A stretch of 64,000 nucleotides of DNA, taken from contig NZ_QGGB01000006.1 in the NCBI RefSeq assembly GCF_003150675.1, positions 124,001 to 188,000 of the forward strand, read 5' to 3'. A program made the translations under genes and the position numbers. Source of the DNA: Rhodohalobacter mucosus. GTDB taxonomy: Bacteria; Bacteroidota; Rhodothermia; Balneolales; Balneolaceae. Below the pieces are notes generated by a model that was given only the letters and a program-made list of their open reading frames with translations, did no database searches and was not told where the DNA came from. Shown here piece by piece: positions 28,225-36,920 of the stretch; the stretch's first letter is position 1; each line of letters begins with the position of its first letter.

Positions 28225-28527
28225 TGAAGCAAGAGGTCTGCTCCGAGGGAGCGGGAAGGTCCAGAATTTTGATTGGGATTTTCGTGCGCCGCCGCTTTCC
28301 CCATCGGGCTTTGTCATCCCGACCGCAGCTCGGGCGAGCCTGACGAGCCGGAGCGGAGTGGAGCTCATTTTTTGAACCCGCCGAATGGCGGGAAATCCCC
28401 CAACGATTCATTTGGATAATCCATGCCAAAACCCCTCGACAACAATCCGGGCGTTGGTAACGGTTACAGTGTACAGTCTGCTACGCTATCAACTACGCTG
28501 AAGCTATGTAGATCCGGAAACTTCAGA

Positions 28528-28618
28528 CATCGCTCATCGCTCATCGCTCGTCGCCAGTCACCAATCAAAAGTCGCCAGTCGCCAGTCGCCAATCGCCATT
28601 CGCCCATCGTCCATCACA
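28528..28618. repeat. Degenerate heptad array (13 units)
   Basis: Thirteen unbroken 7-bp units: ACATCGC, TCATCGC twice, TCGTCGC, CAGTCAC, CAATCAA, AAGTCGC, CAGTCGC twice, CAATCGC, CATTCGC, CCATCGT, CCATCAC. The third to sixth bases are most conserved (xTCG/xTCA), while the first bases drift. No open frame or RNA structure explains it. Confidence 0.85.
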
Positions 28619-28840
28619 AAACTTCTCCTCCCTCCGGACCAGAGGCAAAAATCTGTGCGTTTTGTGCACGAAGAAAACCGGATAAGAGATTTCCCTACCT
28701 GAATCACAGCATAGCTCCTACACAGATGTTTTCATTAAACGGGTAATTTGAGCCTAAGTAAATCATATTCATACCTTACGTTGTCTGTTTAAGTACAGGC
28801 AGATAACTGAACTTCAAATAAAATCTCTGAGACAGTACCC

Positions 28841-29254
28841 ATGAAAACAAAAATTCTGACAACCATTTTATTAGCTGCTCTTTTCGTAAGCGGCTGTACG
28901 AGTACCGGTGCATTTTTATCCGCAAACCAAACCATAGTAAACCTTGAGGAGGGCAATTACAGCATCGCAGCTACAAATGTGTCGGGTGAATCTGAATCCG
29001 GATACATCCTTGGCCTTAGCTACTCTACGGGGCTGACGGCCGCAACGCTTGCCATAGCACGGGTTGAAGGTACAGGTATGCTCTACGCTGAAGCGCTTGA
29101 AAACCTCTGGCAAAATTATGAGTCGGCCGGGGGAGAGGTTGACAATCAAAAGCTTGCACTGACAAATGTGCGCTATGATACAGACATCATAAATTTGATC
29201 GTCTATACAAAAGTAAAGATCAAGGTAAGGGCTGATATTGTTGAATTTGAATGA
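28841..29254 (+). CDS. Small lipoprotein, DUF6567-like
   Basis: A 137-residue lipoprotein with lipobox VSGC (Cys19). The mature part has NQTIVNLEEGNYSIAATNVS, then SGYILGLSYSTG, and a C-terminal ALTNVRYDTDIINLIVYTKV strand-rich region. It resembles small Bacteroidota lipoproteins annotated DUF6567, with no known activity. It would be anchored in the outer or inner membrane. It starts a co-directional run of seven genes, and its stop overlaps the next start by 4 bp (ATGA). Confidence 0.8.
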   Translation: MKTKILTTILLAALFVSGCTSTGAFLSANQTIVNLEEGNYSIAATNVSGESESGYILGLSYSTGLTAATLAIARVEGTGMLYAEALENLWQNYESAGGEVDNQKLALTNVRYDTDIINLIVYTKVKIKVRADIVEFE

Positions 29255-29931
29255 AGCCTCAATCCATGGTTCATGACGGTGCAGTGATACCGGCAAACAT
29301 GAAATACGGAAGGTTTTTTGCTTTCCTGACGTTTGTGATTGGCGTGATCTACGCTGTCGTGACTATGATCGGGCTGATCTCGCTGGAGTCGCCGCAGGAC
29401 CCGATAGGGGATCCCTGGTTTACGATGATGGAGCTGCTGATCCTGCTCATAGCTCCATCCATGATGAGTGCCATGGCGGCTGTTCACGGGGTATCCGCGC
29501 AGGATAAAAAACTGTGGAGCCTCCTGGCTCTTGTTTTCATGGCAATGATGGCCGGCTTGACGTCAGCCGTGCACTTTTCGATTCTCACGGTGAGTCCGCA
29601 CCTTGACCACTCACAGCCATGGGTGCAAAATCTGTTTCTTTTTGAGTGGCCTTCGGTTGTGTACGCTCTGGATATCCTGGCATGGGACTGGTTCTTTGCA
29701 TTGTCCATGCTCTTTGCGGTACCGGTTTTTAACGGTGACGGGTTTGAGAAAGCCGTACGGTACCTGTTTTTAATCAGTGCGCTGTTGAGCTTTGCCGGAC
29801 TGCTGGGAGTTTACACGGCCAGTATGACGATCCGGAACATTGGTGTTTTAGGATATGGCGTGGTTGCCCCTATCGGCTTTCTGTTTCTGGGCCTTTTTTA
29901 CAACAGGCTGATTCAGCAGTCTGCGCTGTAG
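29251..29931 (+). CDS. Integral membrane protein of unknown function
   Basis: A 226-residue protein with six or so hydrophobic segments (about 15-40, 60-85, 90-115, 130-160, 165-190 and 200-222) and short charged loops. No catalytic or transport motif is obvious to me. It overlaps the preceding lipoprotein gene by ATGA, so the two products are likely made together. The alternative start at MKYGR (about residue 17) is possible because the first 16 residues are polar. Confidence 0.72.
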   Translation: MKPQSMVHDGAVIPANMKYGRFFAFLTFVIGVIYAVVTMIGLISLESPQDPIGDPWFTMMELLILLIAPSMMSAMAAVHGVSAQDKKLWSLLALVFMAMMAGLTSAVHFSILTVSPHLDHSQPWVQNLFLFEWPSVVYALDILAWDWFFALSMLFAVPVFNGDGFEKAVRYLFLISALLSFAGLLGVYTASMTIRNIGVLGYGVVAPIGFLFLGLFYNRLIQQSAL

Positions 29932-29963
29932 AAAAAGAGATTTTAAATATTAATCTGAGATAT

Positions 29964-30935
29964 ATGGATACGAGAGATCTTATATACTACTCTACACTGG
30001 CTCCTTCAGGACACAATACGCAGCCGTGGAAATTTTCTGTACAAGATAACATCATACGTATCTATCCCGATTTCGATCGTACTCTTTCGGTTGTGGATCC
30101 GGATAATCACGCGCTCTACATCAGTCTTGGATGTGCACTTGAGAATCTGGTGATCTCTGCCAAAGAGGATGGATCAGCATGCAGGGTCGGTGTTTTTCCG
30201 GATGATGAAAATGAGGAGTGTCTGCGTGTTACCCTTACCGATGAAAGCCCGGCCAAAGAAAAGGATCTTTATGAAGCTATTCCGGTCAGGCAATCCAACA
30301 GGAGCATGTACGATGAGCAGAAGATTCCTCCGGCCGATATGGAAAAGCTTTTACAGGCCAATGAACAAGATACAGTGGTTGTTAAAACATTTGATGCGCA
30401 GGGAAAAGATGTTGATCCGGTTATTGAACTGGTTAAAGAGGCGGGAAGGATACAGTTCAACGACGATCGGTTTGTTGAGGAACTGATATCATGGATCCGA
30501 TTCAACAAAAAAGAGGTACAAAACAATAGGGATGGCCTTAGTGCAAAGGTGATGGGGTTTCCGAATGTTCCCCGCTGGCTGGGCCGCTTCATCATGAAAA
30601 CCTTTGTAACGGCAGACCGTGAAGCAGAAAAGACCGAAAAACAGATCCGGAGTTCTTCGCATCTTTTTCTCTTTATCTGCAAAAAAAACGATAAAAAGCA
30701 CTGGGTCGATGCCGGAAGGGGCTTTCAGAGAGTCGCTCTAACCGCTGCTTCCCTTGGGATCGCGCATGCCCACCTGAATATGCCTTGTGAAGTTGAATCG
30801 GTAAGGAAGAAACTGTCGGCCCACCTGGATTTACATCCGGATGAACAGCCCGTTCTGCTGATAAGGCTGGGGTACGCATCCCGTGCTCCCCGTTCGCCCA
30901 GAAGGCCGCCTGAGGAGGTACGAATCGATTCATGA
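29964..30935 (+). CDS. Acg-family FMN-binding nitroreductase-like protein
   Basis: A 323-residue flavoprotein of the nitroreductase fold. N-terminal RDLIYYSTLAPSGHNTQPWK matches the FMN phosphate-binding entry, and IPVRQSNRSMYD marks the second half of the duplicated fold. A C-terminal LGIAHAHLNMPCEVESVR stretch supplies the other flavin-side residues. Acg-type proteins bind FMN. Many lack classic nitroreductase activity and are thought to sequester flavin or act in redox stress. It is third in the co-directional run, 32 bp after the membrane protein. Confidence 0.82.
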   Translation: MDTRDLIYYSTLAPSGHNTQPWKFSVQDNIIRIYPDFDRTLSVVDPDNHALYISLGCALENLVISAKEDGSACRVGVFPDDENEECLRVTLTDESPAKEKDLYEAIPVRQSNRSMYDEQKIPPADMEKLLQANEQDTVVVKTFDAQGKDVDPVIELVKEAGRIQFNDDRFVEELISWIRFNKKEVQNNRDGLSAKVMGFPNVPRWLGRFIMKTFVTADREAEKTEKQIRSSSHLFLFICKKNDKKHWVDAGRGFQRVALTAASLGIAHAHLNMPCEVESVRKKLSAHLDLHPDEQPVLLIRLGYASRAPRSPRRPPEEVRIDS

Positions 30936-30951
30936 ATAGTATGTATGCTCA

Positions 30952-32097
30952 ATGATTGAACAGTCATCCATAGAGAAACCGGCACAACGAGTGAGAAGGA
31001 TCGTTTCAATAACATTAGCGGTGGCGCTTATTTCCGGGTGTCCATTACTGGCTCAGGACTCTGTATTCGTTCATGAGAACGCCTATCAGGATAAGATTTT
31101 GTTTCTGCCTGCACTCGGCTCTACTCCCGAGACGGGTTTTATGTTTGGTGCTGTTGTTGTTCCCCAGTTTAAACTTTCGGGCTCAGGCCCCGAAACCCGC
31201 TCTTCGAGCCTTTTTTTCTCAGGCATATATACAACTAAGAATCAGGTGCTTTTAAGCCTGCTGTCTGATATTATTTTGCCAGATGAAAAATGGGTTTTCA
31301 CCGGCAATTACTTTACGAACTATTTTCCGAACAGTTACTGGGGCATTGGGCCGGCCACCGGGGATAACGATGAAATGAATATTCTTTTCACCCAGGTTCA
31401 CATCAAACAGACTGCATTAAAAAAAGTCAGGAGAGGCCTGTTTACGGGTCCATTTATCAGATGGAGCAAGGTATTCAATCTTTCATTTCAGAGCATAGAC
31501 GGAAGGGACATACCGGCACCGAATGATCCGGGTGCGGAGGGAAGTGTTTCAACCGGAGTCGGGTGGATGATTCGCAGGGACTTGAGAGATAGCAATATGA
31601 CACCGACGCGTAATCACTTTGTGGAATTTTCGTCTCTGGTCAATCCGTCATTGTTTGGAAGCACCAATCCGTATACTTCCTTTCTTTTTGATGCCAGAAA
31701 GTACATTCAAATAGGCCGCAATGAGCGTTCGGTACTGGCCTTCCAGGGACTATTCAGATCTGCAGCAGGAAACCCTTCATTTCTGGATATGTCAGAACTG
31801 GGCGGGGCTGTGATCGGGAGAGGATATTATGGCGGAAGATATCGGGATTTGAATGCAGCGCAGATTCAATCCGAGCTGCGAAAGAAAGTGATGGGAAGAC
31901 TCGGGGTTACCGTTTTTGGTGCTTTGGGGGAGGTTTGGCATCGTTATGAAGACATCAAATTGTCTTCAGTAAAATGGAGTGCAGGTGCCGGTATCCGATT
32001 TAATGTAAACAAGGATGACCCTACCAATATCCGTATTGACTACGGGATAGGAAGAGGAACCAGCGGACTTTATATCCAGTTAGGAGAGGCTTTTTGA
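30952..32097 (+). CDS. Omp85/BamA-like outer-membrane beta-barrel protein
   Basis: A 381-residue exported protein. The signal peptide covers residues 13-35 (VSITLAVALISGCPLLAQ). The mature part starts with FLPALGSTPETGFMFG, the usual beginning of the Omp85 C-terminal barrel. Alternating strands follow, with SSWGIGP-type and GYYGGRYRD loops and a barrel end GTSGLYIQLGEAF. No POTRA domains fit in this length, so it is a barrel-only member of the BamA/TamA 'surface antigen' family found in Bacteroidota. Possible roles are phospholipid or protein export. It lies 16 bp after the Acg-type gene. Confidence 0.85.
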   Translation: MIEQSSIEKPAQRVRRIVSITLAVALISGCPLLAQDSVFVHENAYQDKILFLPALGSTPETGFMFGAVVVPQFKLSGSGPETRSSSLFFSGIYTTKNQVLLSLLSDIILPDEKWVFTGNYFTNYFPNSYWGIGPATGDNDEMNILFTQVHIKQTALKKVRRGLFTGPFIRWSKVFNLSFQSIDGRDIPAPNDPGAEGSVSTGVGWMIRRDLRDSNMTPTRNHFVEFSSLVNPSLFGSTNPYTSFLFDARKYIQIGRNERSVLAFQGLFRSAAGNPSFLDMSELGGAVIGRGYYGGRYRDLNAAQIQSELRKKVMGRLGVTVFGALGEVWHRYEDIKLSSVKWSAGAGIRFNVNKDDPTNIRIDYGIGRGTSGLYIQLGEAF

Positions 32098-32118
32098 TTT
32101 GATAAAAACAGGCTGAAA

Positions 32119-33303
32119 ATGGAAAAACTGAAAAAAACCGTTCGAATCATTCTGAAAGGATTCTTTTGGATCGCAATGGTGATGCTATTTTTGCTTACAG
32201 TATCAGCACTGTACAACCAAACGCTCCGAAGCTCATCATCTGTCACGCAAAGATTGACAGAACCCCAAAAAGCATATATAGCCGAGTATTTTAACCTCCA
32301 GGATAAGGTGATAAAGGAGTTCTGGCCTGATTTGGAGGAAACCAGGATTCCCGTAATTGTATATAATGAGGAGTTTGCCTTTCTGGTAGGACTGGAAACC
32401 CCTGAAGCGGGATGGATCAGGGTACCGTCGGGCTTACACCGCGGAAACGAATGGATTGAAATGGATGGCGATCATTTTCAGGGGAATACCTACTATTATC
32501 AGTCCCTTCCTGACCCTGATACCACTCCTGAAAATTTCACCGTAAAAGTCGGGTCTGTCTGGGTAAGTACGCTTCAGACACGTGAGTTTGCTGAAGTGTC
32601 GTTTTATTCCGGTTTCAAAAAGGAACTTCCGCCGCTGATCAGACAAGTCTTCCCTTACAAATTATTCTGGAATCTGGTAATGGGAGAGGCTGAAAGCTAC
32701 CTTGCCGCCCTTATTCATGAAGCATTTCATGCACACCAGGGAATGTTATCCAATAAAAAATTTTCGAGAGCCGAAAGCATCACAGAACAGTCTGATCATT
32801 ACCCGTGGGATAATGATGAAAATAAGGTTGGCTGGGAGAGTGAGGTTGACATTCTATTAAAAGCCTATGAATCGGATAGCGATGCGGAGATTAAGGGGTA
32901 TATCAGTGAGTATATCTATCAAAGGGAAGAAAGGAGAAAGGCGGCCGATCTTTCGGACGAACAGATAGAATATGAGAAAAACAGAGAATGGCTTGAAGGC
33001 CTGGCAAAATATACCGAGCTGAAAATCGGAATGGTTGCCGATGAACTGCCCAGCTATGAACCTGTGGAAGAAATTGCCCATCTGAGTGATTTCAGAAATT
33101 ATTCAAATCGTGAATCGTACCTCAGAAATCAATTACAAGAAACTGAAAGAGCGATAAACCGAAGAGGCGATAATAGATTTTACTATACAGGGATGCTTCA
33201 GGCTATCATGCTGGACCGGGTATATCCGGACTGGAAGAGGAAAATATTCAATGACGGCATTTTTCCTGAAGATCTTTTGAGAGAGGTGGTGTTGGAGTCA
33301 TAG
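32119..33303 (+). CDS. Unfamiliar membrane-anchored HEXXH protein, possible zinc metallopeptidase
   Basis: A 394-residue protein. One hydrophobic segment near residues 12-35 would anchor it, with the rest outside the cytoplasm. The zinc-type motif is HEAFH at 200-204 (LIHEAFHAHQG), inside a helical context. Glu240 or Glu242 (GWESEVD) are possible third ligands. The N-terminal domain (FPDP-like, WIRVPSGLHRG, WVSTL) and a charged helical C-terminal half do not match a family I can name. It lies between a BamA-like barrel gene and a serine hydrolase gene, all spaced 20-40 bp, so an envelope role is likely. Peptidase activity is inferred from the motif alone. Confidence 0.75.
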   Translation: MEKLKKTVRIILKGFFWIAMVMLFLLTVSALYNQTLRSSSSVTQRLTEPQKAYIAEYFNLQDKVIKEFWPDLEETRIPVIVYNEEFAFLVGLETPEAGWIRVPSGLHRGNEWIEMDGDHFQGNTYYYQSLPDPDTTPENFTVKVGSVWVSTLQTREFAEVSFYSGFKKELPPLIRQVFPYKLFWNLVMGEAESYLAALIHEAFHAHQGMLSNKKFSRAESITEQSDHYPWDNDENKVGWESEVDILLKAYESDSDAEIKGYISEYIYQREERRKAADLSDEQIEYEKNREWLEGLAKYTELKIGMVADELPSYEPVEEIAHLSDFRNYSNRESYLRNQLQETERAINRRGDNRFYYTGMLQAIMLDRVYPDWKRKIFNDGIFPEDLLREVVLES

Positions 33304-33339
33304 CACCCAGAATGGATCCATACTTAAACGAGACCTGAA

Positions 33340-34824
33340 ATGAAAATTCGGTCGATTACTTTTATCATAATCATATCGTTTCTGGCGAGTGCAAATCAAC
33401 ACTCAGAAACTGGAGAAAGTGAGGTGTTCGGTCAAAACGGTTTTCGGCAGACAATGAATCAGCGCATACCCGTCTGGATGGAGAATTATCAGGTACCGGG
33501 AGCTGCAATTGCGCTGATACAGAACGGTAAAGTAGCCTGGTCTGAGGCCTACGGGCTGGCTGACAAAGATGATCAGATCAGGATGAAGGCTGAAACCATT
33601 TTCAGAGTTGAATCGATTTCCAAATCTGTGACCGCGCGGGGTGTCATGAAGCTTGTGGAAACGGGAAAAATCAAACTGGAAGATCCGGTTTACAAACACC
33701 TTGTAAGCTGGGAATTTCCGGAAACAGAATTTGACTTGAAAAAGGTTACAATCAGGCATCTCTTAAGCCATACTTCCGGGCTTGCCCTCGGCACCCTTGG
33801 ATTGGAATATGATCCGAACGAGAAGAAGCCGTCACTGCGGGAAAGTCTCACCCGCGAAGTGAAATTTATCCGGGAACCCGGAACGTCGTTCAACTACTCA
33901 AATGTGGGTTTCAACCTTCTCGAGCTGCTCATTGAGGATGTGAGCGGCCGCAGCTTTGCAGACTTTATGAAGGATGAAGTGTTATCCCCACTGGGAATGC
34001 AGCATGCTGATTTCATATGGCGTGAAGACTTTCCGACTCGTGTTCCCGATGGCCATAAAACAGGCGGTGAGTCAGTGCCTGTCTACGTATATGCCGAAAA
34101 AGGGGCCGGAGGGCTTTTTGCAAATGTGAAAGATATAGCCGCTTTTGTGTCCTCAGGAATGGTTGACTCAATGTATTCTGACGATCCTGTTCTCTCTCAA
34201 AAAAGTTTACTGGAGCTCTACATGCCGGTCACCGAGATAGACAATGTATATTCATTTGTTTCGGATTACTACGGACTGGGCCATTTTATAGAAATCCTTC
34301 CAAACGGAAAAAAAGCTGTATTCGGTGGTGGACAAGGTAACGGATGGATGAGCCATTTTCACATCGTCCCTGAGTCGGGCGATGGTATTGTAATCCTTAC
34401 AAACAGCTCTCGCAGCTGGCCTCTTATATCCAGTATTCTAAGCGACTGGGCGCAATGGGCTGGGGTTGGTTCTATAGGAATGGGGATCATTGTGAAGGCC
34501 ATGAGCGGTTTTTGGTTATTAATCTTGTTGATTTTTGCGGGATCCGTTTTCCATTTAGGGCGTGTATTCCGGGATTGTTCCAGGGGCAACCGGAAGGTTA
34601 AGCGACAGCTTAAGGACTATTCTGTAAATCAGTTCGTGCAGCTCTCACTGTTCGTACTACTGTCTGCAGCTATCATCCTGAGTCTTACAAAGGAATATCT
34701 TTTCATTACGTCGGTCTTTCCCGGAGCCGCATCATGGTTTCTTGTCGCATTGATCATATTGGCGTCTGTGCTTCTGATATCGGGATTGACTCCGCCGGCA
34801 GACTGTGGGACGGAAAGTTCATAA
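33340..34824 (+). CDS. Class C beta-lactamase-like serine hydrolase with C-terminal membrane helices
   Basis: A 494-residue protein. An N-terminal signal segment (residues 5-18) is followed by the serine hydrolase domain, with S-x-x-K motif SISK (Ser92, Lys95), Y-x-N motif YSN (Tyr186) and a GGGQGNGW stretch near the third motif. It ends with three hydrophobic helices (about 380-405, 425-445 and 455-480), an arrangement seen in some beta-lactamase/D-aminopeptidase relatives. Such enzymes hydrolyse esters or D-amino peptides and are often not beta-lactamases. It is sixth in the co-directional envelope run, 36 bp after the HEXXH gene. Confidence 0.9.
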   Translation: MKIRSITFIIIISFLASANQHSETGESEVFGQNGFRQTMNQRIPVWMENYQVPGAAIALIQNGKVAWSEAYGLADKDDQIRMKAETIFRVESISKSVTARGVMKLVETGKIKLEDPVYKHLVSWEFPETEFDLKKVTIRHLLSHTSGLALGTLGLEYDPNEKKPSLRESLTREVKFIREPGTSFNYSNVGFNLLELLIEDVSGRSFADFMKDEVLSPLGMQHADFIWREDFPTRVPDGHKTGGESVPVYVYAEKGAGGLFANVKDIAAFVSSGMVDSMYSDDPVLSQKSLLELYMPVTEIDNVYSFVSDYYGLGHFIEILPNGKKAVFGGGQGNGWMSHFHIVPESGDGIVILTNSSRSWPLISSILSDWAQWAGVGSIGMGIIVKAMSGFWLLILLIFAGSVFHLGRVFRDCSRGNRKVKRQLKDYSVNQFVQLSLFVLLSAAIILSLTKEYLFITSVFPGAASWFLVALIILASVLLISGLTPPADCGTESS

Positions 34825-34924
34825 CGGATACCGGTTGAATGATGGATTTTTTTAACAGAAAGCTTTAATCCGGTATGGAAGGGCAAGCATATCCGGAAAG
34901 ACCGTTACATAAATTAAATCCGAA

Positions 34925-35419
34925 ATGAAACAGGAACGGAAACCAACAATGCGATCACATCATATGAATCAGTCGGCGAAAAATACAACTAAATCAGGGA
35001 GATCCTTGAGCCTCTATCTCATCATGGCCCTCATCCTCTTTCAGGGCGTAAGCGGCTTGTTTGGCGGTGCGGCACTGGTTGCGGACCCTTCCGGCGAATT
35101 TCTCAGTATGCCGGTATCCATGCTTGAGGGGTCACCATTTGATAATTTTCTGATTCCCGGATTCATTCTGTTCACGGTGTTGGGCATTCTTCCTGTGGTA
35201 GTGTTTTTCGGGCTTGGGAAGAGGGCTATCTGGGCCTGGCCCGGGGCATTTGTTGTCAGCACAGCACTGATCGCATGGATCGGTGTTGAAATCATGATGG
35301 TGGGATACCATAGCGACCCTCCGCTGCAGCTGATATACGGACTGATCGGTTTGGTGCTTCTGGGCCTGGTGATGCTGCCATCCGTTCGACGGGCACTTGA
35401 TGTAACTCAGCACTCCTGA
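34925..35419 (+). CDS. Small integral membrane protein
   Basis: A 164-residue protein with four hydrophobic segments (about 30-50, 77-98, 103-120 and 135-152) separated by short loops. The cytoplasmic N-terminus is basic. Alternative starts at residues 9 and 14 are possible because the first residues are polar and no ribosome-binding site decides. No known family is recognised. A 100-bp gap from the serine hydrolase suggests weaker coupling than within the rest of the run. Confidence 0.7.
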   Translation: MKQERKPTMRSHHMNQSAKNTTKSGRSLSLYLIMALILFQGVSGLFGGAALVADPSGEFLSMPVSMLEGSPFDNFLIPGFILFTVLGILPVVVFFGLGKRAIWAWPGAFVVSTALIAWIGVEIMMVGYHSDPPLQLIYGLIGLVLLGLVMLPSVRRALDVTQHS

Positions 35420-35431
35420 GAGCCTGTAAAT

Positions 35432-35601
35432 CGATGGACGATGGACGACTTGCGACTGGCGATGTGCAGCTTTTCATAAAAGTCTCCCTGTTACCCATTC
35501 GACTCCGCCCAGGGCATGCTTTTGCCTTTTGCCTTCTGCATATAACCTGCCACTTGATTCTTTCATACTTTGATGATGCCAACTGCCAACTGCTAACTGC
35601 T
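35432..35601. repeat. Three short heptad arrays in one gap
   Basis: Five units at 35432-35466 (CGATGGA twice, CGACTTG, CGACTGG, CGATGTG), five at 35518-35552 (GCTTTTG, CCTTTTG, CCTTCTG, CATATAA, CCTGCCA) and three at 35581-35601 (AACTGCC, AACTGCT, AACTGCT). All have a 7-bp period but unrelated unit sequences. The GCTTTTG/CCTTTTG theme is the reverse complement of the GCAAAAG units at 3598-3611. The 262-bp gap 35420-35681 contains nothing else recognisable. Confidence 0.8.
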
Positions 35602-35681
35602 CCTGGAAACTCAAGACCGGCTTCCACCAGTCCTATCGGTTCTCTTTCAATCAACACTGATATTTGCTATCCTGATCGCGT

Positions 35682-36638
35682 ATGGTTTGGATACTCTTTC
35701 TTGCGGGACTTCTTTGTCTCATTGCCGGTGCTGAGGCGCTGGTGCGGGGCTCTTCGCGCATTGCAGCTATCCTCGGAATGCAACCCCTGGTGATTGGGCT
35801 GACCGTCGTGGCTTTTGGAACAAGTTCTCCCGAACTGGCCGTCAGCATCAAGTCGTCGCTCTCGGGAGATGCAAGCATTGCTGTGGGAAATGTGGTGGGG
35901 TCCAATATTTTCAACGTTCTCTTCATTCTGGGAATCTCAGCCATTATTGTGCCCTTAACGGTATCCCAAAAGCTGGTCCGTATTGAAATTCCGCTTATGA
36001 TCGGGATATCTGTTTTAACCTGGCTCTTTGCCTTTAACGGCGTGCTTTCAGCGGCGGAAGGAGCCGTCTTGTTTGCCTGTCTTATTCTTTATATCTGGTT
36101 TCTGATCCGTCAGAGCCGCCGTGAAAAACTATCAGAACAGCCACCGGATGCCGGACAGCAGCTGACGCCGGACTTAGGAGCGTGGGTGCTGAATTCGGGC
36201 TTTGTAATTGGCGGACTGGCCCTGCTGGTATTTGGATCCAGGCTGTTTGTGGACTCTGCAACGGATATTGCACGGGCGTTCGGCGTGAGCGAGCTGGTTA
36301 TCGGACTCACCATTGTAGCGGCGGGCACGTCAATGCCGGAGGTGGTTACATCGATCATAGCCGCTGTAAAAGGGGAGAGGGATATCGCGGTAGGCAATGT
36401 GGTTGGCAGCAACATCTTTAACCTGCTCGCGGTGCTGGGGATCAGCGGCGTGGTGGCCGGTGGCGGCATGAGCGTATCGGATTCCGCAATTCTGTTCGAC
36501 ATCCCGGTGATGATCGCGGTGGCGCTTCTTTGTCTGCCGGTATTCTTTTCGGGGAAGCAGATCAGCCGTGCAGAAGGGTGGATTCTTTTGGTGCTCTACA
36601 CAGCATATACATCCTGGCTGATTTTGTCATCAGCCTGA
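35682..36638 (+). CDS. Calcium/sodium antiporter (CaCA family, YrbG-like)
   Basis: A 318-residue membrane exchanger with the two inverted alpha-repeats. The first is GLTVVAFGTSSPELAVSI, ending GNVVGSNIFNVL. The second is GLTIVAAGTSMPEVVTSI, ending GNVVGSNIFNLL. Ten hydrophobic segments are spaced as in NCX-type antiporters. The paired Glu in each GTSxPE repeat is the cation-binding residue. It exports calcium, or sometimes another divalent ion, in exchange for sodium or protons. It is monocistronic, between a heptad-repeat gap and a 282-bp AT-rich gap. Confidence 0.95.
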   Translation: MVWILFLAGLLCLIAGAEALVRGSSRIAAILGMQPLVIGLTVVAFGTSSPELAVSIKSSLSGDASIAVGNVVGSNIFNVLFILGISAIIVPLTVSQKLVRIEIPLMIGISVLTWLFAFNGVLSAAEGAVLFACLILYIWFLIRQSRREKLSEQPPDAGQQLTPDLGAWVLNSGFVIGGLALLVFGSRLFVDSATDIARAFGVSELVIGLTIVAAGTSMPEVVTSIIAAVKGERDIAVGNVVGSNIFNLLAVLGISGVVAGGGMSVSDSAILFDIPVMIAVALLCLPVFFSGKQISRAEGWILLVLYTAYTSWLILSSA

Positions 36639-36920
36639 TAGCAGGTGATCCGTTGACTCGGGAATTGCAGGTGGAGTCCCTGACGATGCAGCTCCATTTA
36701 AAGCAATAGGGTATAAAATGGTTGATACTAATGAGGATTTCCAAAATTTATTTGAGCCAAAGGCCGAAAAAATCATGGCTGATCTGCCCAACTAAATGTA
36801 TACTCAGCCAACCTTTTGCTAAACAATAGAACCTCATAGTTGTAGTTTTTTCCGAAATTTTATCACTTTCAACCTAGTATCGGTGATACTACGGAACCAA
36901 ACCCCGTACTTTCACCTGTA

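Larger units (their letters stand above)
27611..28456. repeat. 321-bp tandem repeat, 2.6 copies
   Basis: Copies start at GGGAAGGTCC at 27611, 27932 and 28253, exactly 321 bp apart. The third stops after about 204 bp at the GGGCGTTG junction. Copies 2 and 3 are closer to each other than to copy 1 in their first half, with mostly single-base differences. Each unit contains CCCGCC-GAAT-GGCGGG (imperfect in copy 1), a long imperfect palindrome TCATCCCGACCGCAGC...GAGCGGAGTGGAG of the kind dispersed in many Bacteroidota-like genomes, and in full copies a two-hairpin element. It is flanked by the divergent starts of the adaptor and lipoprotein genes. Confidence 0.9.
27363..28840. other. 1.48-kb gene-free region dominated by repeats
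   Basis: The largest gap in the window. It holds a plain 240-bp leader upstream of the RND operon, a 321-bp unit present 2.6 times (27611-28456), a 13-unit heptad array (28528-28618) and about 220 bp upstream of the lipoprotein gene at 28841. Short open frames here (about 70-110 codons) are frames through the repeats and recur in each copy. Confidence 0.75.

Noticed and set aside
28157-28429. About 90-codon frame recurring in each 321-bp repeat copy
   Set aside because: Frame through a structured repeat; copies carry frameshift-type differences and no start site is conserved.
28528-28618. Possible CRISPR array
   Set aside because: The unit is 7 bp with no spacers; CRISPR repeats are about 23-50 bp with unique spacers of similar length, and no cas genes are near.
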